The notes: generated by a model not told the origin, from the sequence alone. Shown: positions 1 through 7,995, numbered from the stretch's first letter. The stretch is DNA of 12,808 nucleotides from JBGPIT01 sp041485125 (GCA_041485125.1 JBGPIT010000108.1:1-12808); one strand, 5' to 3'. Translations and numbers: made by a program.

Positions 1-1754
1 CAGTTCGGCACCGGACCGGCGGCGGCGCTCACCTGCAGCGCCGGATTGAAGACGACGTTCGTCCCGAGGACGGGCGCCTTGTTCGCCTGGTTCGTGCCGG
101 CCGGGAGCGCGAGGAACTGCGCGCTATTGCCGATCGTCGCGGCGTTCTTCGAGAGCAAGCGGATGTCCGAGCCGCCGAGCATGTTCATCGCGCTGGTGCC
201 CCCACTGCCGTCGACCTTGACGCCCGCAGCGACGGCCAAGGTGCAGCCGGCAAGCGAGATCGAATTCGACAACCCGGCCATGGCGCCACCGGCGGTGAGG
301 ATGTTCTGGTTCACCGCGAGGCCCGCGAACTGCGCCAGGCCGGCCGTCAGATCGACGAAACCGGGCGAGCTCACGGCGCTGGTCCCGATCGCGGTGACGA
401 CCGCGCCGATCGTGATCGAGCTGCCGGCATCGGCGGTGAAGTCGCCGCCGGTATCGTCGCCGGTCAAGTCCACGGTCGCGCTCAGGGTGTAGCTCTTGCC
501 GGCGCTCACATCGAGGCTGCCGCCGTCGCCGCCGGCGCCGCCGCTCGTCGCGATGATGCTGCCCTGCAGCACGACGTCACCGTCGATGTTCTCGATCACG
601 TTCGGATTCACACCGCCGGAGTCGAACGAGATCGAGCCACCCGACCCGTCCAAGGTGTTGGCCGCGTTGGCGTTGATGCCGACGCTGGAGCCGAGGAATT
701 TGATGTCGCCGAAGGAGCTGACGTCGACCTCGCCGCCGTCGCCGCCGAACATGTCGGTAGCGCTGCCGATTAGCTTGAGGGTCGCGGGATCGTTGACGAT
801 GACGGTGCCGCCAGTGATCACTCCGCCGAGAAAATCGTCGCCGCCGGTGAGCGTGACGAAGCCGCCGGAGCCGCCGCCGGCGTTGCTGGACACGTCGATG
901 CTCTTCGTGAGGCTGACGTTGTCGCCGGCGTCCAAGCTGACGTCGCCGCCGTCGCCGCCGCCGCCGACCGCGTTCAGATCCTTGCCGAGAGTGACGTTTT
1001 TCGCGGCGACGACGTCGACGATGCCGCCCGCGCCTTGATTCTGCCCGTTAAGCTCGATGGCCGCGGACAAGGTGACGCCGCCCGTGACGGAGGTGACGTC
1101 GAGCTCGCCGCCGTCGCCGAATTTGTCGCCCATGTCGGGATTAGCAATGCCGTTGCCGGTGATCGTGGCACCGCTGCCGGTCAGGACGACGTCGCCCTGC
1201 GCGGTGAGCTGGATCGTCCCGGAGGAGTCGCCGGAGACGTCGATCACGCCGTTCACCGTGATCGTGCCGGAGCTGTCGATCGAGATCAGGCCGCCTTGGA
1301 TGTTGAAGCCGCCGGAGGTGACGAAGTCGCCGCGCGCCTTCAGCTTGCCGACGTCGGTGACCGTCGTGTTGCCGGCATTCTTCACCGTGATGAAGCCCGC
1401 GCCGGTCATCTGGAAGGTCTTGCGGAACTCGAGGACGCGGCCGCCGATGTCGAACTCGCATCCGCCCGCGGTGACGTTGATGTTCTCTTTGACGAACACG
1501 TGGCCGCCGAGGCCGCTGACGCAGTCCTGCGCGGTCCCCGGCTTGCAGAGAATGTTTGCCGTGTTGTCGACGGCGTTGGCACCGCACGTCGTATTGATGT
1601 CGGCCGCCGCAGGGGCGATCGCGAACGCCAGCAACCCACCCAGCAGCGCGAGCGTGCTCACGACCGCCCGCAGCGATCGTCGGGGGGCTCGACATATGAT
1701 GGAGCCGGCGTGGGGAAGTGTGGCGGCGATCGGGTTCTGCACGGGAGTATTCAA
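1..1754 (-). CDS. Large secreted glycine-rich repeat protein (predicted beta-helix/adhesin-like), 3' end off window
   Basis: The reverse strand is open from 1754 to the left edge, giving 584 residues without a stop. I recognise no named family; function is unknown. Residues 22-51 form a signal peptide: basic RAPRRSLR, a hydrophobic run, then PAAA before D52. The mature start carries four cysteines (C57, C70, C78, C99), which could form disulfides. The rest is Gly/Asp/Val/Thr/Ser-rich with short beta-prone stretches and GDGGx[LV][DS][VL] motifs at residues 213, 267, 338 and 409, typical of right-handed beta-helix, filamentous-haemagglutinin-like surface proteins. Start chosen: TTG at 1754, because no ATG or GTG lies in frame just upstream and GGAG (1763-1766) sits 8 nt before it. 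In-frame GTGs at 1742 and at residue 32 are alternatives, but the latter would remove the basic n-region. Fold is inferred; secretion is well supported. Confidence 0.85.
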   Translation of the reverse strand, partial: MNTPVQNPIAATLPHAGSIICRAPRRSLRAVVSTLALLGGLLAFAIAPAAADINTTCGANAVDNTANILCKPGTAQDCVSGLGGHVFVKENINVTAGGCEFDIGGRVLEFRKTFQMTGAGFITVKNAGNTTVTDVGKLKARGDFVTSGGFNIQGGLISIDSSGTITVNGVIDVSGDSSGTIQLTAQGDVVLTGSGATITGNGIANPDMGDKFGDGGELDVTSVTGGVTLSAAIELNGQNQGAGGIVDVVAAKNVTLGKDLNAVGGGGDGGDVSLDAGDNVSLTKSIDVSSNAGGGSGGFVTLTGGDDFLGGVITGGTVIVNDPATLKLIGSATDMFGGDGGEVDVSSFGDIKFLGSSVGINANAANTLDGSGGSISFDSGGVNPNVIENIDGDVVLQGSIIATSGGAGGDGGSLDVSAGKSYTLSATVDLTGDDTGGDFTADAGSSITIGAVVTAIGTSAVSSPGFVDLTAGLAQFAGLAVNQNILTAGGAMAGLSNSISLAGCTLAVAAGVKVDGSGGTSAMNMLGGSDIRLLSKNAATIGNSAQFLALPAGTNQANKAPVLGTNVVFNPALQVSAAAGPVPN

Positions 1755-1762
1755 TGGGTGGT

Positions 1763-1766
1763 CTCC
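1763..1766 (-). promoter_or_regulatory. Ribosome binding site supporting a TTG start
   Basis: GGAG on the minus strand lies 8 nt before TTG at 1754. It is the main reason to prefer this non-ATG start for the secreted repeat protein. Confidence 0.5.
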
Positions 1767-1966
1767 GAGGGACTCAGTTCGGCACTCGATGGAGTGGCGG
1801 CACAAATGACGGCAGCTGCAGGCGTTCGGGAGACTCCGGTTGCCCGCGGAGGATAGCGGAGCCTCAGAAAGCATGTCAACTTCGTTTTCAGTTTCGTTGC
1901 GGCCCAAATCGGCCGTCTTGGTGTGGCGATTGAAAAAATGCTAACGAACCGCCGGTCCCGGTGTGC

Positions 1967-1974
1967 GGGGGAGG
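1967..1974 (+). promoter_or_regulatory. Strong ribosome binding site deciding the start of the DHS-like gene
   Basis: GGGGGAGG ends 8 nt before ATG 1983. It favours that start over the in-frame upstream codon at 1923, whose extra 20 residues look like read-through of the leader. Confidence 0.75.
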
Positions 1975-1982
1975 CGAATGAC

Positions 1983-3089
1983 ATGGCAAAGCGCAGCAGA
2001 TTCCTCGACCGCCCGAAGATCGACCCTGCCCCGATCACGGCGTCCGTGAGTCTCCGCGAGCTAGTGGACCATACGTTTCTTGCGTACAACGGGGCGCGGC
2101 TGCGCGAGGCCTGTCAGCTGTTCAGCCGCACGATGCTCGAGGACGACGTCACCGTCGGGTTGAGCCTCACCGGAGCGCTTACGCCCGCGGGTCTCGGCAT
2201 CGCCGCGATCATTCCGCTGCTCGAGGCGGGGTTCATCGACTGGATCGTCTCGACCGGCGCGAACCTCTACCACGACACGCACTACGGAATCGGGCTCACC
2301 ATGCACCAGGGACGGCCCGACGTGAGCGACGTGGTGCTGCGCGAGGAAGGCGTCGTGCGCATCTACGACATCTTCTTCGACTACGACGTGCTGCTGAAGA
2401 CCGACGCCTTCTTCAAGCAGATGATCAGAGCGCCGGAGTTCCAGCGCGCCATGAGCACGGCCGAGTTCCACTATCGCGCCGGCCGGTACGTCGCGGAGCG
2501 CGAGAAGCTTCTCGCACTCCACCGGCGCTCCGTCCTCGCGACGGCCTACGAGCTCGGCGTCCCGATCTACACGTCATCGCCGGGCGACAGCTCGATCGGC
2601 ATGAACGTCGCCGCGATGGCCCTGCTCGACAACCAGCTCTCCTTCGACGTGTCGCGCGACGTGAACGAGACCAGCGCGATCGTCTACGACGCGAAACGGG
2701 CGGGCGGAAAGAGCGCCGTCTTCATCCTCGGCGGCGGCTCGCCGAAGAACTTCCTGCTGCAGACCGAGCCGCAGATCCAAGAGGTGATGGGGATCGCCGA
2801 GAAAGGCCACGATTACTTCCTGCAAGTGACCGACGCGCGTGCCGACACCGGCGGCCTTTCCGGAGCGACGCCGGGCGAGGCGGTGTCCTGGGGCAAGGTC
2901 GATCCGGAGAAGCTCCCCGACACCATCGTATGCTATGTGGATTCGACCGTGGCCCTGCCGATCATTACGGCGTATGCGCTGGCAACGCGCGCACCGCGCC
3001 GTCCGAAGCGGCTCTACGACCGACGTGATGCAATGCTCGACGCGCTCGCCGTCGAGTTCCGCCGGGTCGGTGGCCCCCAAACCTCATGA
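1983..3089 (+). CDS. Deoxyhypusine synthase family protein (bacterial DHS-like; possibly homospermidine synthase)
   Basis: A 368-residue protein of the NAD-dependent deoxyhypusine synthase family, close to the usual family length. True DHS transfers the aminobutyl group of spermidine to a lysine of eIF5A; bacteria lack eIF5A, so a small-molecule acceptor such as putrescine (homospermidine synthesis) is the more likely role. Visible signatures: SLTGALTPAGLG near residue 60, the PGDSSIG segment matching the family's D-x-S-x-G loop, ILGGGSPKNF (around 250-257), and EAVSWGKV with the catalytic lysine at K305. The family's HH-I-A-N-A-N loop after GGG is replaced by NF-L-L-Q-T-E, so the second His and the final Asn of human DHS (H288, N292) become Phe and Glu. 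The next gene follows after 10 bp. Family assignment is firm; substrate is inference. Confidence 0.92.
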   Translation: MAKRSRFLDRPKIDPAPITASVSLRELVDHTFLAYNGARLREACQLFSRTMLEDDVTVGLSLTGALTPAGLGIAAIIPLLEAGFIDWIVSTGANLYHDTHYGIGLTMHQGRPDVSDVVLREEGVVRIYDIFFDYDVLLKTDAFFKQMIRAPEFQRAMSTAEFHYRAGRYVAEREKLLALHRRSVLATAYELGVPIYTSSPGDSSIGMNVAAMALLDNQLSFDVSRDVNETSAIVYDAKRAGGKSAVFILGGGSPKNFLLQTEPQIQEVMGIAEKGHDYFLQVTDARADTGGLSGATPGEAVSWGKVDPEKLPDTIVCYVDSTVALPIITAYALATRAPRRPKRLYDRRDAMLDALAVEFRRVGGPQTS

Positions 3090-3099
3090 GTGGGGAGTC

Positions 3100-3903
<804 letters not shown>

Positions 3904-3912
3904 CGCCCCGAG

Positions 3913-4716
3913 TCAGCTCCCTCCGCCGGCGGCGGAAGTTTCCGGCGCGACGCCTCTCGACGTGGCGTCGGGCTTCGCGTACGCCGCGATGAAGGTCCGC
4001 ATCACGTGGCGCACCTCGTCCGCGTGCGGACCGCTGAAGAGATCGGTGCCATGGGCTGCCCCCGGGAAGAGACGCGTCTCCTTCGGCTCGGGGGCGAGCG
4101 CGAGGAAGCGCGCCACGACGGCCGCCGCAGGCTCGTCCACTTGGGACGCGATGAAGAGCTTCGGCGCCTGCACCCGTTTCACCGCATCGGTCGCGTCGAG
4201 GCCTTGGAACGCGAGCGGCGCCGACAGGGTGACGACGGCGGCGACCGGGACGCGCGAGGCGACGATCAACGCCGCGGTGCCGCCCATGCTGGCGCCGGCG
4301 AGCACGATCGGCTGGATCTTGCGGCCGACGAGGTACCGGTACGCGCCTTCCATGTCGCGATCGATCGCGGCAATGTCCTTCGTCCCGCCCGACTCGCCGT
4401 AACCGCGGAAATCGAAGGTGAGCGCGCGATAGCCGGCGCGTGCGAGCTCTTCTGCGACCGGCATCCAGCTGCGTTGGTCGGCGGGATACATGTGGCCGAG
4501 CACGATGCCCGGTCCGCCGGTGCCGTAGAGATGGCCGACCAGCTGCACGCCGTCGGTCGCCGTGATCTGCACGCGCTCGTCTTCGGCCGCGCTGGCGAAC
4601 GCGACGGCGAGGTGCAGCCCGAGCACTGCGGCCGCGATCGCAACCACGCCGCCGCGGCGAGCGGCAGCGCGGTCGCGACGCCGCCCGACATCTGCCGCGG
4701 TGCCGCGGGTTTTCAT
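3913..4716 (-). CDS. Exported alpha/beta hydrolase (serine esterase/lipase-like)
   Basis: A 267-residue alpha/beta-hydrolase-fold enzyme. The N-terminus has an Arg-rich stretch and then a hydrophobic segment ending in FASA before AEDE (about residue 44), which looks like a signal peptide or membrane anchor, so it probably acts outside the inner membrane. The catalytic triad is visible: S143 in the GASMGG nucleophile elbow, D194 in SQVDEP and H222 in GAAHGT. FDFRGYGESGG upstream is also typical of the fold. Substrate is unknown; a carboxylic or thioester lipid product fits its neighbours. It is last in a four-gene minus-strand unit and its ATG overlaps the thioesterase stop by 4 bp (ATGA), suggesting translational coupling. 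The C-terminal Ala/Gly/Ser-rich tail overlies a hairpin. Confidence 0.88.
   Translation of the reverse strand: MKTRGTAADVGRRRDRAAARRGGVVAIAAAVLGLHLAVAFASAAEDERVQITATDGVQLVGHLYGTGGPGIVLGHMYPADQRSWMPVAEELARAGYRALTFDFRGYGESGGTKDIAAIDRDMEGAYRYLVGRKIQPIVLAGASMGGTAALIVASRVPVAAVVTLSAPLAFQGLDATDAVKRVQAPKLFIASQVDEPAAAVVARFLALAPEPKETRLFPGAAHGTDLFSGPHADEVRHVMRTFIAAYAKPDATSRGVAPETSAAGGGS
3922..3936. terminator. Hairpin at the convergent junction, possible bidirectional terminator
   Basis: A perfect 6-bp stem TCCGCC/GGCGGA with a GGC loop lies just past the cysQ stop and inside the last codons of the converging hydrolase gene. There is no clear T-tract (only AGTTTCC follows on the plus strand), so termination is a guess. 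Confidence 0.25.
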
Positions 4717-5105
4717 GCCGTCAGCGCGCGACGGAGTGGCTCGGGAAGCGGGCGTGACTTGCCGTCGGGGCCGATCGCGACCGCGGTCACCTGTCCTTCG
4801 ATCACGAGCTCGCCGCGATGGTAGATCTCGTGGAGATACGTCACCGAGCGCTCGCCGACGCGTCCCGGCCGGACGCGCACCTCGATCACGTCGTCGACGG
4901 TGATCGGCTTCTTGTAGGTGGCGGTGACGTTGACGCGCGGGAAGTCGACGTCCGCGCGCGCCGGCGAGCCGAGGGGAATTCCGAGCGCCCGCAGGAACTC
5001 GAACTCGGCGACCTCGAAGTAGCGGAACGCGGCGCTGAAGTGGATCCGACCGGAGGCATCGGTGTCGACCCAGCGGACGCGCATGGTCTCGCGATGCTCA
5101 GGCAT
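4713..5105 (-). CDS. Acyl-CoA thioesterase, 4-hydroxybenzoyl-CoA thioesterase/YbgC-like hotdog fold
   Basis: A 130-residue single-hotdog protein of the 4HBT family, which hydrolyses acyl-CoA or aryl-CoA thioesters in the cytoplasm. The signature VRWVDTDASGRIHF near the N-terminus contains the catalytic aspartate, D16, aligned with Asp17 of the Pseudomonas enzyme. YFEVAEFEFLRALGI and ATYKKPITVDDVIEV follow as expected. Start chosen: ATG 5105, because GGGGGGGAG (5112-5120) is 6 nt upstream and family members begin about this far before the motif; an in-frame start at 5153 would add 16 unlikely residues inside the previous gene. The chosen start overlaps the phosphodiesterase stop by 8 bp, and the stop overlaps the hydrolase ATG by 4 bp. 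YbgC-type enzymes often sit with envelope genes. Physiological substrate is unknown. Confidence 0.88.
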   Translation of the reverse strand: MPEHRETMRVRWVDTDASGRIHFSAAFRYFEVAEFEFLRALGIPLGSPARADVDFPRVNVTATYKKPITVDDVIEVRVRPGRVGERSVTYLHEIYHRGELVIEGQVTAVAIGPDGKSRPLPEPLRRALTA

Positions 5106-5895
5106 CCTTGGCTCCCCCCCGGACGGCCGCGCGCACGCGCGCGGGGAAGTCACTCATGATGCCGTCGCACCCGAGCGCCAGCAGTCGCACAGCTTCGGCG
5201 GAGTCGTTGATCGTCCACACGTGGACTTCGGCGCCAAGGGCATGCGCCGCCGCGACACTCTCCGTAGTGACGAGCGGGATGTCCTGAAAGGATGGCGGAA
5301 TCTGCAGCGCGACCGCACCGTCGGGAAGCGGCGGCGGCGTACCGTCGCGCAACGCGAACACGAACGCCGCGACCTCGCCGGCCGAGAGGCTCGTCGGCAG
5401 ATCCGGTGCGGCGGCGCGAATCGCGCGCATGATCGCGTCGTCCTCGGCCGCGAGCAGAACCGTCGCGCCGCCGCCGCGCGCGAGCGCGACCACCGGAGCG
5501 ATGATCGGCGGATCCGCCTGCTTGATCTCGACGTTGAGCGGCACGCCGGGAAAGGCACGCAGCACGTCGGCGAGACGCGGCACGCGAAGGCCCTGAGCGC
5601 GGTACGGGAAGCTCCGTCCCCCGTCGGACGTGAAGCGAAACCCCGCGTCGAGCCGCTCGAGCTCGCGCATCGTGAGCGCACACACCGGCCCCGCGCCGTC
5701 AGTGGTGCGGTCGAGCGTCGCGTCGTGGAGGACCACGATCTCACCATCGGCCGTCGCGTGCACGTCGAGCTCGAGCACGTCGACGCCGTCTTGGCGCGCG
5801 CGCTCGAAGGAGACGAGCGTGTTCTCGGGCGCGACGCCGGCCGCCCCGCGATGTCCGAAGAGACGCGGCGTCGGCCCCGTGAATCCTCGCCGCAT
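5098..5895 (-). CDS. Glycerophosphodiester phosphodiesterase (GDPD), UgpQ-like
   Basis: A 265-residue TIM-barrel enzyme that cleaves deacylated phospholipids (glycerophosphodiesters) to glycerol-3-phosphate and an alcohol. Visible signatures: GHRGAAGVAPENT with catalytic H15, ELDVH with metal ligands E42 and D44, VVLHD with H57, NVEIK for the next metal-binding glutamate, and the C-terminal HVWTIND and CDGIMSDFP motifs typical of short bacterial GDPDs. No signal peptide is seen, so it is probably cytoplasmic and resembles UgpQ more than periplasmic GlpQ. It starts 16 nt after the M23 peptidase stop with only a weak ribosome site, so coupling to the upstream gene is likely. Its stop lies inside the start of the thioesterase gene. 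Family call is firm; the natural substrate head group is not visible. Confidence 0.93.
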   Translation of the reverse strand: MRRGFTGPTPRLFGHRGAAGVAPENTLVSFERARQDGVDVLELDVHATADGEIVVLHDATLDRTTDGAGPVCALTMRELERLDAGFRFTSDGGRSFPYRAQGLRVPRLADVLRAFPGVPLNVEIKQADPPIIAPVVALARGGGATVLLAAEDDAIMRAIRAAAPDLPTSLSAGEVAAFVFALRDGTPPPLPDGAVALQIPPSFQDIPLVTTESVAAAHALGAEVHVWTINDSAEAVRLLALGCDGIMSDFPARVRAAVRGGAKDA

Positions 5896-5911
5896 GGCTG
5901 CGCCCGGACCG

Positions 5912-7291
5912 TCAGCCGTTCGACGCGGGTCGAATGATGTGGATCAGGTCGAGGAGCGACGCGGGTGGCGACAGCAACGCCGGCACCAGCGCCGGCACCG
6001 TGGCGGCGGTGCCGACGGCGAAGAGGCGGCCGCCAAGATCGGAACGCAGGTGGAAGAACCGCTTCAGCGCCGCGCCCGTGAGCCGCTCGTCGACGGGGAT
6101 CTTCACGCGCAGAGGATCGACGTAGTCGCCGTCCTTGAACATCATGAAGTGGAGGTGCGGGCCGGTCGCGATGCCGGTGCGTCCGACGTAGCCGATCACC
6201 TGACCCTTGCGGACGGAGCCGCCGAGTCGGACGCTGCGGGCGATGCGCTGCAGGTGCGAGTACGAGCTGCCGTACGGGGCGGCGTGATCGATGCCGACCT
6301 GGTTGCCGTACTCGCCGTTCCGTCCCGCGAAGCTCACCACGCCGTCGGCGATGGCGTGCACCGGCGTCCCCGCGGGCGCAGCGAAATCGACGCCGCGATG
6401 CGGCCGCGCGCGCTTCCAGATCGGATGCCAACGCGAGGGTGAGAACTGCGAGCTGATCTCGACGAAGTCGACGGGGTATTTCAGGAAGGGACGGTTCAGC
6501 GCGTAGCCGTTCTCGTCGTAGTACTCGCTCTCGCCGCGCTCGTTCTCGAAGCGGAAGGCGGAGAGCGTGCGGCCGCCGCTGCGGATCTCGGCGGCGAGGA
6601 CGTCGCCTGGACGCGCCCGGCCGTCTTGATCGCGGAGCTCCGCATAGACGATGCGGAACTCGTCGTCGGGACGGAGGTCGCGCGTCAAATCGACCTCCCA
6701 ACCGAAGAGCTCGGCGAGCTCGGAGATCGTCGCCGGGGGAATGCCGGCCGCGGTTGCCGACGTCGCGAGGCTCGCGTCGACGCGCGCCGCCATGACGCGG
6801 ACCGCGGCGAGCTGCGGCATCGCTTTCATGCGGGCGCGGATCTGGCCGTGCACGAGGCGCATGCTCGCGACCGCGTGACGATCGACCTCGTAGTCGCACG
6901 CGGTGAGCCGGCCCTGATCACGCGCGAAGGTGAGCAGCAGTGAATGGCGGGGTTGCAGGTCGTCGAGATCGTGGATCGTCGCGGCCGCCTGCTGCCACGA
7001 GCGGATCTCGCCGCTCGAGAGACCGTGGTCGCTCAGCAGGCCGGCGAAGGTGTCGCCCGGCGCGATGATGTGACGGCACTGCACGCCGTCATCGCCCGGC
7101 ATCACGGAGACCGTGAATCCCGGCGGCGTGTTGTCGGTGTCGTGACGAAGCGCGCCCGGCTGCAACTCACCCGACGCGATCGTTTCGGGAACCAGACAGA
7201 TCAGGAAGACCGGTAACAACAGGCCTGCGATGAGCTGCCAAGATGCGGCGCGGGCGGTGCGGCGCGTCCGCGGGGAGCAATGACCATGCAC
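5912..7291 (-). CDS. M23-family peptidoglycan DD-endopeptidase, membrane-anchored or secreted (MepM-like)
   Basis: A 459-residue protein with a short basic N-terminus, a hydrophobic segment (about 18-35), a LysM/OapA-like module (CRHIIAPGDTFAGLL and onwards, about 72-130), a middle domain, and a C-terminal LytM/M23 zinc peptidase domain. Zinc ligands are visible as H298 and D302 in HRGVDFAAPAG and H381 of the HLH motif (379-381). This order matches MepM/YebA-type enzymes that cut peptide cross-links so that new peptidoglycan can be inserted. Start chosen: GTG 7291, with AGGGAGGG (7298-7305) 6 nt upstream; the ATG at 7287 is out of frame, and the longer open frame to 7651 is a shadow of ruvX. 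C32 in FLICLVP is not a lipobox because Ile precedes it. First gene of the minus-strand unit. Confidence 0.92.
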   Translation of the reverse strand: MHGHCSPRTRRTARAASWQLIAGLLLPVFLICLVPETIASGELQPGALRHDTDNTPPGFTVSVMPGDDGVQCRHIIAPGDTFAGLLSDHGLSSGEIRSWQQAAATIHDLDDLQPRHSLLLTFARDQGRLTACDYEVDRHAVASMRLVHGQIRARMKAMPQLAAVRVMAARVDASLATSATAAGIPPATISELAELFGWEVDLTRDLRPDDEFRIVYAELRDQDGRARPGDVLAAEIRSGGRTLSAFRFENERGESEYYDENGYALNRPFLKYPVDFVEISSQFSPSRWHPIWKRARPHRGVDFAAPAGTPVHAIADGVVSFAGRNGEYGNQVGIDHAAPYGSSYSHLQRIARSVRLGGSVRKGQVIGYVGRTGIATGPHLHFMMFKDGDYVDPLRVKIPVDERLTGAALKRFFHLRSDLGGRLFAVGTAATVPALVPALLSPPASLLDLIHIIRPASNG

Positions 7292-7416
7292 TCGATTCCC
7301 TCCCTGGAATTTCGAGAGTCGCCGGACCTTGCCGACGGTGTCGTAGGTTGTCAAGCCAAGTCGGCAAAAAATTTGGTTGCGTTGCGACCCCGGGAGGCCG
7401 CTGTTAGTTTTCGGGG
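7292..7416. promoter_or_regulatory. Divergent promoter region between the M23 peptidase and ruvX
   Basis: 125 bp between divergent genes. On the minus strand there is a perfect -35 hexamer TTGACA (7349-7354), but the hexamer 17 nt on, CAAGGT, is a poor -10. On the plus strand TTGCGA (7382-7387) and TTAGTT (7404-7409) are 16 nt apart and would place the transcript start about at the ruvX ATG. An AT-rich run lies at 7366-7375. Promoter elements are inferred by eye. Confidence 0.35.
7298..7305 (-). promoter_or_regulatory. Ribosome binding site deciding a GTG start for the M23 peptidase
   Basis: AGGGAGGG on the minus strand, 6 nt before GTG 7291. It excludes the much longer frame that continues under ruvX. 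Confidence 0.75.
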
Positions 7417-7917
7417 ATGCGCATCGGCGGACTGGATGTCGGCGATCGACGCATCGGGATCGCGATCTCCGACGAGCAGGGGTGGACGGCGCAGGGAGTG
7501 AGCGTGCTGACTCGGACGACGACCGAGGCGGATCTCGAAGCGCTCGCGGCCGCGTTCGAGCCCTACGGCCCCACCACGATCGTGGTGGGACTGCCCAAGA
7601 ACATGAACGGCACGCTCGGTCCGCAAGCGGAGAAGGCCCTCGCCTTCGCACGCCGAATCGAGGAGACGCTGCACGTCCCGACGCTGATGTGGGACGAGCG
7701 CCTGTCGACCGTCGCGGCCGAGCGCACGCTGATCGCCGCCGATCTCAGTCGCGCCAAGCGCCGTCAGGTGATCGACAAGGCGGCGGCCGTCTACATCCTC
7801 CAGGGCTATCTCGATAGCCTGCAGTTCGCCGCGCGCGGTTCGGATCCCTCCCCGCCCGCCGACGTCCCCGCACCGCACGCGGTCCGGCACACGGGCAAGC
7901 GGCGCGCGCGACGGTGA
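7417..7917 (+). CDS. ruvX: RuvX/YqgF-family Holliday junction resolvase-like nuclease
   Basis: A 166-residue RNase-H-fold protein of the YqgF family, linked in other bacteria to Holliday junction resolution and 16S rRNA 5'-end processing. The N-terminal GLDVGDRRIGIA carries catalytic D7. IVVGLPKNMNGT, WDERLST (E94) and VIDKAAAVYILQGYLD (D120) supply the remaining conserved acidic residues and motifs. The core ends near residue 140. A 25-residue Pro/Arg-rich tail follows, which makes it slightly longer than usual and looks disordered. The ATG is preceded directly by CGGGG with no room for a normal ribosome site, so it may be read from a very short leader. mltG follows 78 bp downstream in the same reading frame. 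Confidence 0.93.
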   Translation: MRIGGLDVGDRRIGIAISDEQGWTAQGVSVLTRTTTEADLEALAAAFEPYGPTTIVVGLPKNMNGTLGPQAEKALAFARRIEETLHVPTLMWDERLSTVAAERTLIAADLSRAKRRQVIDKAAAVYILQGYLDSLQFAARGSDPSPPADVPAPHAVRHTGKRRARR

Positions 7918-7995
7918 CGCGCGGCGGTCGTTTCCCGCGCCGCGAACGCGACTCCCGATGATGGCGACGATGCGCGCGCGCGGCGCCGGGTACCG

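Larger units (their letters stand above)
1755..1982. promoter_or_regulatory. Divergent intergenic region, 228 bp
   Basis: This stretch separates the secreted repeat protein (minus) from the deoxyhypusine-synthase-like gene (plus) and should hold both promoters. Positions about 1865-1950 are clearly richer in A and T than the coding sequence around them. Two TTCGTT copies lie 12 bp apart (1881-1886 and 1893-1898). A weak sigma70-like pair for the plus gene is TTGGTG (1918-1923) and GCTAAC (1940-1945) with a 16-nt spacer. I see no RNA gene and no convincing ORF here. Confidence 0.4.

Noticed and set aside
1141..1695. Minus-strand ATG frame of 184 residues
   Set aside because: It is a neighbouring frame of the same gene; it gives an Arg/His-rich product without a signal peptide.
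46..1856. Long plus-strand open frames at 46-492, 496-1038, 1035-1856 and 1057-1809
   Set aside because: They are antisense shadows of the secreted repeat protein, whose minus-strand frame has a signal peptide and coherent repeats. The plus-strand products are low-complexity Pro/Ser/Thr/Val or Arg/Asp-rich.
1755..1982. Small RNA or riboswitch in the first divergent region
   Set aside because: I found only short imperfect dyads such as GGAG-A-CTCC and no strong hairpin with a T-tract.
5154..6899. Minus-strand open frame of 581 residues spanning two genes
   Set aside because: It is an Arg-rich shadow across the GDPD and M23 genes, both of which show catalytic motifs in another frame.
5912..7291. 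M23 peptidase as a lipoprotein (Cys in the hydrophobic segment)
   Set aside because: FLIC has Ile before the Cys, not the Gly/Ala/Ser of a lipobox.
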